From NCBI GenBank assembly GCA_011947345.1, contig JAAVTG010000614.1:496001-560000 (forward strand): a stretch of 64,000 bases of DNA, given 5' to 3'. This stretch comes from Phytophthora quininea. Lineage: Eukaryota; Oomycota; Peronosporomycetes; Peronosporales; Peronosporaceae. The position numbers were made by a program, and so were the translations under genes. Each line of letters starts with the position of its first letter. The stretch's first letter is position 1. Positions 56,801 through 64,000 of the stretch are shown here, in pieces. The notes under the pieces were generated by a model, which saw only the letters and a list, made by a program, of their open reading frames with translations, was not told the DNA's origin and ran no database searches.

Positions 56801-59800
56801 GCAACGAGAAGTTGAAAGTCACGTGCAGTCGGTTTCATTGTCGATGGGTTACCCAATGTCACCAGTTGCGAAGGCTAACGTTGATAATGCTCCTAGGTAT
56901 TTGGAGAGGGAGCTGAAGATGCTTCGTCGGAATTTCGCTACTTGGAAAGAAGCATGTATTGAACGAAAAAGAGCTAGGAGATTTGTCCGTCGCTTGGCGG
57001 CGAAACGAACAATTCGAAAGTTCATGCAATACCAGTATCAACTCCGCGTTAATGCACGAGAAGAAGAAGTACGTCGCACACGGTGTGCCGCAGCATCTCA
57101 TCTCCAGCGGAATTGGAGAACATATTGCTACAACAAGAAGGTGGTGAGTAGGAAGGCTGACTTTCGCAGAGTTCACATGGCTTTCCACCGTGTAGTGTTT
57201 TTCGTGGATATATCTCGGCGACGACATGTGCGTGAATATTCAAAAGAACGGATCGTTAGATGGTGGAGGCATCAACGTGCTCGAATAAGAAAGGAAAAGC
57301 ATCGACAGGATAAAATCATTCGCGAGCGGGAGCGACGCACTCGGGCAATGAAGGAGATGAATCGGTTTTTAAAGGAAATTCTGTTGCGACGAAGACTGAA
57401 AGTAGCTCAGGAGCTGTCGAAAAATATTCTCTTCAAGGAGCAATTGAAATGGACTAAAGCCAAGCGAGAGATGGAGAAGTCGATGAAGCTAAACGCAAAA
57501 CACCGTCGCGAGCTTGTTGCAGATATGAATGATCAATTAGCTGATCTCGATCGGAGGTGGAAGTCCTCTGAACAAGAAAAACTAGAATTACTTTCGCATC
57601 AAGAACGTGTTATGCAGCAGCAACAACATTTATTTGAACGGAGACGAAGAGATCATGCAGCTCTGAAAATCCAAATGTTTCTTAAAGTATGTCATCTTCA
57701 TCGGAGACTCCAACAAGTTGAAAGTGAGAAAAGTAAGTTTGAGATAAAGTTCCGAGAGGAGAAACGTGCGAAAGACAGGCTTGATGTGGAAACACAGCAG
57801 CGAGTTGGCAAAACTCGGACGCAAATACGCGTTTTGGAACGCAAACTCGGTCGTTTATCTGAGCAGATATCGAAGACTGAAGTGCACCACCGCAACGAAG
57901 TTGCCGTTCGTGAAGCACGCGAAAAGTCTATTCGAAAACGTGCTGCCCATAAAACTATTAAAGCTTTTATAGATATTCAAGTGTTGTCGAAAAGAGCAGA
58001 TAATGTACGACAACAGCTTTTACGTGAGCAGGTGCAAGTACGTGCAGAGAAAATGGAGCTAGAACTGATGTCTGAACAAGATCGGGTAGAGCATCATCGA
58101 GCAGCGGCATCGATTGTGTTGAATCTCACGCAGCGCCTTTCACAACTAGAGCAGCAATCCGAAGCTCTACTACTCGCGAAAAATAAACTGGAAGCCGAGA
58201 AAGAACAGGAAGTCCATCAAGCAGCGTTACTGCTAGAACAAACTCGAGTCGATTCTAGCATGCACCAGATTGCGTCTTGGGTCTCCAAGCAAATGCAGCT
58301 TTCCAAACTCAAGAAACAGCAAGCTGCAGCCCAGGCGTCTGCTGCACATGATCTAGAGGAACTAAAGCGAAAGCAGCGGAAAGAATTGGAAGGACGGATG
58401 CGTGAAGTGACGTCGGTCAAAGTAACAAACTTAGTGCACCACAGTGTCGGTCAACATCGCCATAACCGTGAGGTTGCAATTGCACGAATGAAAGAGCAAG
58501 AGCAAGCTGTACGAGACAAGGCCATTGCAGAGCAAACGCGAATGCAGTTGGTCCAAATTATCATCGAGGTGAAGCTTTTTCTGAACGCGAAGCTAGTCGC
58601 AGTATTCAACAAACACTTCACAATATGGCACAGCTTCAGGCAACTTTAACACGAAGGTTTAAACGCCTCAGGAATCTGCGGGATATACAAGTTGCTAGGA
58701 AAATCCAACGAGTTTGCCGTCTTTGGATGCATCAGCAAAGGATTAAGCGTGTAGTAGTGATGGCACTCGCTCAGTTTGAGGAGTCCAAGCAACGCCAGGC
58801 ATTAGCTAGAAGAACGCAGGCCTGGTGGAGAAAATGGGCTTTAGGTCAACGGCAACGACGGGATCAAGAGAAAGCTTTTCACAATCACCTGGAAGAGATT
58901 AAACGGAGAGTGTTAGTGCGCAAAATCCAGCGGGCCTGGAAACGCTGGTGCCTGCGTCGGCAACAAGAACGCGAGAGGATTCGTGTCGAGCGAGTGCAAT
59001 TGGTAAGCGCATTTCGTATACAACGGAGTGGAGAAAATGGTTGAAACGACAACGTGAGAAAGCTGAGCGTGTGAGGATTGCTCGCGAAACAAGCGCTCAA
59101 TTGATACAGCAAGGCTGGAAACGATGGCAACAACAGCGTGAAAATGCTGAGCGCTTACGGGTAGCACAAGAGACAAGTGCTCAGTTGATTCAACAAGGAT
59201 GGAAGCGGTGGCAACAAGCCCACGAAGAGAAGCAACGAAGAGAGGACTCTGCTCGAAGACTTCAAAGGTCTTGGAGGCGGTGGCGTCAGTGGAAACGTCT
59301 ACGTGAGTTTAGCGCAGTTCAAATACAACAGCGCTATCAAAAGTGGAAAGTAGAGCAGAAAGCGAAGTTGGAAGCAGAACGAGTTCGAAAAGTACAAATG
59401 CTAGCGGCCATAATCATTCAACGAAAATGGCATCGGCGGCAGCGGAAACAACTCGAGGAAAAAGAGAGAGAACGGCAGCTTTGCATACAGCAAATGAGTC
59501 TCTCAACAATACAGACTGCTTGTTATAAATGGTGGCAAAAGCAGCAAAAGCAAAGAGCTGCTAAGCAGATGGTTGCTGTCAATCGGATACAAGGGGTTTG
59601 GCGGAGGTGGAAGTGGTTGAAGGACGAACGACTTCTCTATATTGCAAGCTGAAAGCGCAGATCGGATACAGCAAAGTTGGCGTCAATGGCATCTGCGCAG
59701 GCAGGCGAAGGTGAAAATTGCCAACTTAAATGGGAGAAGCAGGAACATGCTAGTGCAATGTTGATTCAGCACTCATGGACAAAATATCGAGAGTGGAAGA

Positions 59801-62800
59801 AAGTAAATGAGGAGCAACAGCAAGTTTGTGGAGCTGAGCGGATTCAAAGGAATTGGCGCCAACATCACGATCATCAAATAGCGAAACAAGACCGAAAGCG
59901 AATCAAAGATGCGATGACTGCTTCTGCGATAAAGCTGCAGCGATCATGGCAAAACTGGCATCAGAATCAATGCAAGCTAAATGAACAAGCTCGATTGAAA
60001 CAGGAAGTCGAGCAGCAGGCGTTTGCTGCTTCTGTTATTCAAGTGAATTGGCGACGAGCTCTCCAATTACGGGAGAAATTTGAGGAGGAGAAATGCCGGC
60101 TTTTGCAACATTCTTGTGCCTCGAAGATTCAAAGGAGTTGGCATAATAATCGTCTCCTACAAAAAGAAAGGGAACAGTTACAAGTGGACCTACTACGACA
60201 AAGGAGTGCTGTTGTGGTGCAAAGGGTGTGGCGTCGATGCAAAAGCAAAATGGAGAATGAAAGAATGCAACAAGAATACACTCTGAATGCATTCAAAATC
60301 CAAGCATTTTGGAGGAATGGTCAACAGCGCAAGAAAGTCTCACGTGAGAAGGAACACATCCTTCAAACGCAAAACGCAAGCTCAATTAAAATCCAGCGGA
60401 ATTGGAATCGAAGACGACACCGCCACAAAATGGAAAGGGAGCACACTGTGCACATACAGCATGTGAGTGCCCTCAAGATCCAAACGTTTTGGCTTCAATG
60501 GCATCACCGTCAACAAGAGGAGCTGGAACTGGAGCGTATTCGTCAGGAACAGGACGCGAGTTCACTCAAGATCCAACGTAACTGGGCAATTTCCCAACAT
60601 CGACGCAGAGTTTCTCACGAGAGAGTTCGCCACCGAGAAAACATGAGTGCGCTCAAAATTCAAAAGCATTGGCGGAGATGGAGGAACCTTCGCCGCCAAA
60701 ATCGAGTTAGTAAAAGTGCTTTAGCTCGTCAGAAGCCAACTTCCAACAACGCACCAAATGTTTTGGAAAACAAGAGACTTCAGCAAGACGAAAATGAACG
60801 ACAGAAATTCGAGGAGATAAAGTATCGATACAGTAGTCGGCGAATATCGCGCGCAATGAAGCGCTATCATATCATTAACTTGCTGCAAGCAAATGCTGCC
60901 ACGAAAATCGGGGCTGCTTGGCGTGGGAAGATGTGTCGAGAGATGTTTGCTGCAGCGATAGAGGCGAAGATCAAGGAGGACGCCCGGATTTATTTGCTAA
61001 AGGTGTCCGTGTTTGCAACTAAAGTTCAGGTATGCTGGCGGCGATGGCATGCGGGTTTCCGACGGACTAAACGCTCAGTTGTTAAAGCTGCAGAACAACG
61101 TCTCATTGAAGAGCAAAAGGCCCAACAAAAGAGGCGGATTTCAGCTGTGCTGTTATCCTACGCTGCTCATCTGAAGGAGAATGCAGCTGAAGATAAGGAG
61201 AATGACATTCAAGACATTTCCGATAACGATAACGAATCGGATCGCGACGAAGAGCTAGTAGACGATGTTGATGAACTGAGAGAAAAAGCTGACGAGACTT
61301 CTGATGGCGTTCAAGCGGCTGCTCGAGATGAACCTGAATCTAGTGCTAAGGAGGAAAAAGACAAAGAAGCTGCACTTACTCGTGCTATGGTGGAAGGAGC
61401 AGTTCACGATTGGAGCCATCGCGAGTTGCCGCATATTTTGACACACAGTGTTAACCGGATACTATTTTGCTATGACGCTGCAGTTGTGCTTCAGGTTTGT
61501 TCGAAATTGTCAACGGCGGCATCAGCTACATTTTTACTTCCGACGATCGTTCTCAAATGCAGCAATGGACGGAAAAGAAGCGAAAGAAGAGCACTTTCAC
61601 TTGTACTTCAAACGAGCTAGAGCATGGATGGAAAGGGTTCGACACAAAGCTTCTGGTCTGACTGAAAGCACTGTACAGCTACTATCTCCACTTCGCCTTC
61701 GGTTCAATGGTCCAATGACACGCAAATTGCTTCAACTGTTGGAGCCAGAAGAAGTGTACTCAACGTCTGAGCGCGAGCACATTTTACAAGAACTGGCAGC
61801 TGATGCCTTGCCGATTTATCGGTCTCGAATCTGTGTTGAAAGCAATCGCAACGTCAAACCAGAGCTCCGCTATCTTGAAGTCGGCGAGACAGAACTGCCG
61901 CGTTGCATTGCGTTGATGCGGCAGCTGGGCAAACATCACGCTCAGATTCGACGGGAGCAGATCTTGGAGATCGATACCCAAGTAGCAACAACGTCTCCTA
62001 TTGCTTCTGCTCCATCGTCTCCTGTGAAAGTTACAATCTTCACTGCCGTCGAAAGCGCATCTATTGAAGATGCAATTTTCCTTCAGAAGCGAGGTGCCGA
62101 ATTGGGAGCGATCGATCCAAAAACCCAACGTAATGCGCTGCACATGCTGGCCTTCTCCACGAAAACTACCGATTCCGTGCTGAGATGATGGAGTTTTTGC
62201 TGCAGTCTGGGGCAAACCTTGATGTCAATGCGATCGACCACCACGGTGACACACCGTTGATGTTATTTGCATCACTTGGACACCTAGAGTTCATGCAGAA
62301 ACTGCTTAAACATGGAGCGGATATCCAGCTGACCAACAAAAAGGTCAAAACGTGCTGCATCGCGCTTGCGAGAAGGATCAGGTCGAAGTGTGTGGCTTTC
62401 TGCAGCAGTTGATGATGAAGGACTCGATTTCTGAAAACGTCGTCGAAGTCGAGTCCTTCCAATGGCGTCGTCTACTTTATCGCTTCACACACCGGAGAGT
62501 ACAGGACAGTATCCGCTCCATGTTTTAGTCGAAAAAGGGTTTCTAGAGTGTGCGAAACAAATGTTAGTGCCGACCGAAGCCAACTACGACTGGAACCGCA
62601 TGCTCCAAGCCCAAGGAAATGCGCAGAGACGCACAGCACTCCACCTCGCAGTGCTGACGCATGATGCAGGGATGACGACGTTCCTTCTAACACCAGGCGC
62701 CGGTGTAAACGTCAATGCGTTTGATGATCTGCGTCGTACTCCACTTCATTACGCGGTCGAATCACCTGCAGCACTTTCGATCATCTCTCGACTGATTCAA

Positions 62801-63325
62801 CACGGCGGGGACTTCGATTTGGCAGATGAACGAGGCGACACTCCGTTGCACTGGGCAGCGTTCTCAGGACGTGCAGGAGTGCTGCAGCATTTGTTGTCGC
62901 TTGGAGCCGATCCAAGACTTGTCAATAGTGACTGGGAGACTCCAGCTCAAATTGCAGCAGCATACGGACAACTTGACTGCATGCGGTTGCTTGTCCAGGC
63001 TCAGCGGAGGTTTGATGCTTCTAGGAAAGGTGAAACACCGTCCGAGCAGGTAAAGCCATTCATTCGGCCTGTTAGTGAGAAAACTGTGTTAGAGAGATTG
63101 GAGGAAGCTCAGAACTACGTGCAGCAGAAACTATCTGCTGCTCAATCGTATCGTCAAGCTGAAGATACTGCCAATGAAGCAGCTGACGATGATAGTATGC
63201 GCGTTGAGCAATCGCGCCGCGATTCACGAGGCGAGTACTGGGCCGAGCTGCATCAAGACGTGCAGCTCGTGGAGGAGAGCGGCCAGTTCTCATCCGAAGA
63301 CGAAGACTTTTTCGATGACGATTAA
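53899..63325 (+). CDS. Giant IQ-motif and ankyrin-repeat protein (about 3,100 residues)
   Basis: The start chosen is ATG 53899 (MADRSDTWGGRSPQGY). The N-terminal third is low-complexity and acidic, with two similar modules (SNDAVSSIAQALKMLPQLS and SNEAISNIAKALSLLPQVS). About 56.9-58.6 kb is long coiled coil. About 58.65-61.05 kb is a run of roughly 25 IQ-like units of the W-rich form IQRxWRRW or IQQGWKRWQQ, expected to bind calmodulin or myosin light chains. From about 62.05 kb come ankyrin repeats (RTALHLAVLTHD, RTPLHYAVES, DTPLHWAAFSG) and an acidic tail DEDFFDDD. The frame changes about a dozen times, mostly one-base shortfalls in runs (58645, 62162, 62343); one junction near 61.49 kb also looks like an intron. 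I read one cytoskeletal or flagellar scaffold gene. Confidence 0.7.
57090..61065 (+). repeat. Array of about 25 IQ-like repeats in coding sequence
   Basis: One unit stands alone near 57.1 kb (LQRNWRTYC); the dense array runs from 58.7 to 61.06 kb, with units every 25-45 codons. Two adjacent units near 59.10 and 59.19 kb are almost perfect copies (ETSAQLIQQGWKRWQQ), evidence of recent unit duplication. Units lack the Gly of the textbook IQxxxRGxxxR and instead have W-R/K-x-W. Confidence 0.85.
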
Positions 63326-63466
63326 CTCCACAATTGAAAGCATGGCCAGGGAACGCTGTACTTATGAGTGTCGCCTTACCAACTCGACAAGCAGCCAAGC
63401 CGATCACAAAACCGTTGGGTCTGTGGTGGGCCCGGGTGCTTCTCCTGGTGCTATCCTCGTCGCAGT

Positions 63467-64000
63467 TTACTGCTGCACACGTCGCAGCGCACACTTGACA
63501 GTGTTCTTCAGCAACATCACCACCGTCATGGGTCCAATACCTCCAGGCACGGGGGTAATTGCATGCGCCATCTTCACAGCTTGATCAAAGTCCACGTCGC
63601 CAACCAGTCGGTATCCGCTCTTCTTAGTGGCGTCCTCTACAGGGTTAATCCCTACGTCAATGACCGTAGCTCCAGGCTTGATCCAGTCTCCCTGCACGAA
63701 GTGTGCGCGTCCGATCGCTGCAATGACAATGTCGGCCTCAAGCACGCGCGCCTTCAGGTCCTGCGTACGAGAATGGCACATGGTGACGGTGGCGTTGCGG
63801 TGCAGACACAGCAGCGACACTGGCAGGCCCACGATCTGGCTGCGTCCTAACACCACGACGTGTTTGCCCTGCAATGGGATGTCGTAGTGATCTAGCAGCG
63901 CCAGACACCCTGCAGGTGTACAAGGTAGACTGAAGTTGGCCTCCTCTTTACAAGACGACGCTTTCTTGGCAGCGAACTGGAACAGCGCCGCGTGATTGGC
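63467..64000 (-). CDS. MTHFD: Methylenetetrahydrofolate dehydrogenase/cyclohydrolase (FolD/MTHFD), N-terminus outside window
   Basis: Bifunctional folate enzyme interconverting methylene-, methenyl- and formyl-THF. The visible C-terminal 177 codons hold [11 protein letters not shown] (family signature), the NAD(P)-binding [45 protein letters not shown] and [20 protein letters not shown]. The stop is at 63467-63469 and the frame is open through base 64000, so the catalytic Lys region lies outside. Whether a formyl-THF synthetase domain is fused cannot be told, but the C-terminus ends right after the FolD domain, so no C-terminal synthetase is present. Convergent with the IQ/ankyrin gene, about 140 bp apart. 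Confidence 0.95.
   Translation of the reverse strand, partial: ANHAALFQFAAKKASSCKEEANFSLPCTPAGCLALLDHYDIPLQGKHVVVLGRSQIVGLPVSLLCLHRNATVTMCHSRTQDLKARVLEADIVIAAIGRAHFVQGDWIKPGATVIDVGINPVEDATKKSGYRLVGDVDFDQAVKMAHAITPVPGGIGPMTVVMLLKNTVKCALRRVQQ

Noticed and set aside
53899..63325. Seven or more separate genes in this interval
   Set aside because: Adjacent frames overlap by a few bases and continue the same IQ or ankyrin repeat without gap; most junctions are one-base run errors, so one gene is simpler.
1..64000. CRISPR arrays, tRNA or rRNA genes
   Set aside because: No regularly spaced repeats and no recognisable tRNA or rRNA sequence were seen on either strand.

Overview
ORGANISM. The window looks like nuclear DNA of an oomycete, most probably a Phytophthora-like peronosporalean. 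Genes are compact, with short introns (about 45-85 nt, GTRNGT...CTAAY...YAG). Flagellar genes are present (IFT25, an LC8 dynein light chain), as are a secreted PPT1-type thioesterase family, a bacterial-type phenolic acid decarboxylase and hAT/LINE remnants. Species assignment is inference. LAYOUT. 1-8.8 kb: RME-8/DNAJC13 endosomal gene (minus, open at the left edge). 9.3-10.5 kb: decayed thioesterase copy. 10.6-15.4 kb: two oomycete-type proteins of unknown role. 15.4-16.9 kb: serine carboxypeptidase. 17-20 kb: Siva-like protein, the ribosome-assembly factor NLE1 and an LC8 dynein light chain, all minus. 20-23 kb: coiled-coil protein with about ten WN[LV][DN]P motifs. 23-27.3 kb: TRAPPC2L, Pelota and two tandem beta-hydroxyacid dehydrogenases. 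27.5-31.6 kb: hAT-derived gene and an MFS sugar transporter. 33.3-40 kb: a recent inverted-duplication cluster with two PPT1-like and two phenolic acid decarboxylase genes around a LINE relic. 40-43.4 kb: pantothenate kinase and a small hypothetical gene. 43.4-46 kb: transposon-bearing accessory stretch. 46.4-53.7 kb: PHD/bromodomain protein, IFT25, RNase H2 subunit B and DNA ligase I. 53.9-63.3 kb: one giant IQ-motif/ankyrin gene. 63.5-64 kb: MTHFD/FolD, cut by the right edge. HOW THE GENES FIT TOGETHER. Most are housekeeping genes packed 20-150 bp apart. RNase H2B and DNA ligase I are divergent, share a promoter with an E2F-like site, and both carry a PCNA-binding box, fitting joint S-phase use in ribonucleotide excision and Okazaki maturation. 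The PPT/decarboxylase cluster is the main accessory island. DATA QUALITY. Many otherwise well-conserved genes are broken by single-base deficits inside short homopolymers (over twenty sites placed). I treat these mainly as consensus errors and annotate each affected locus as one gene. DNA ligase I and pantothenate kinase splice into perfect frames, so the errors are patchy.
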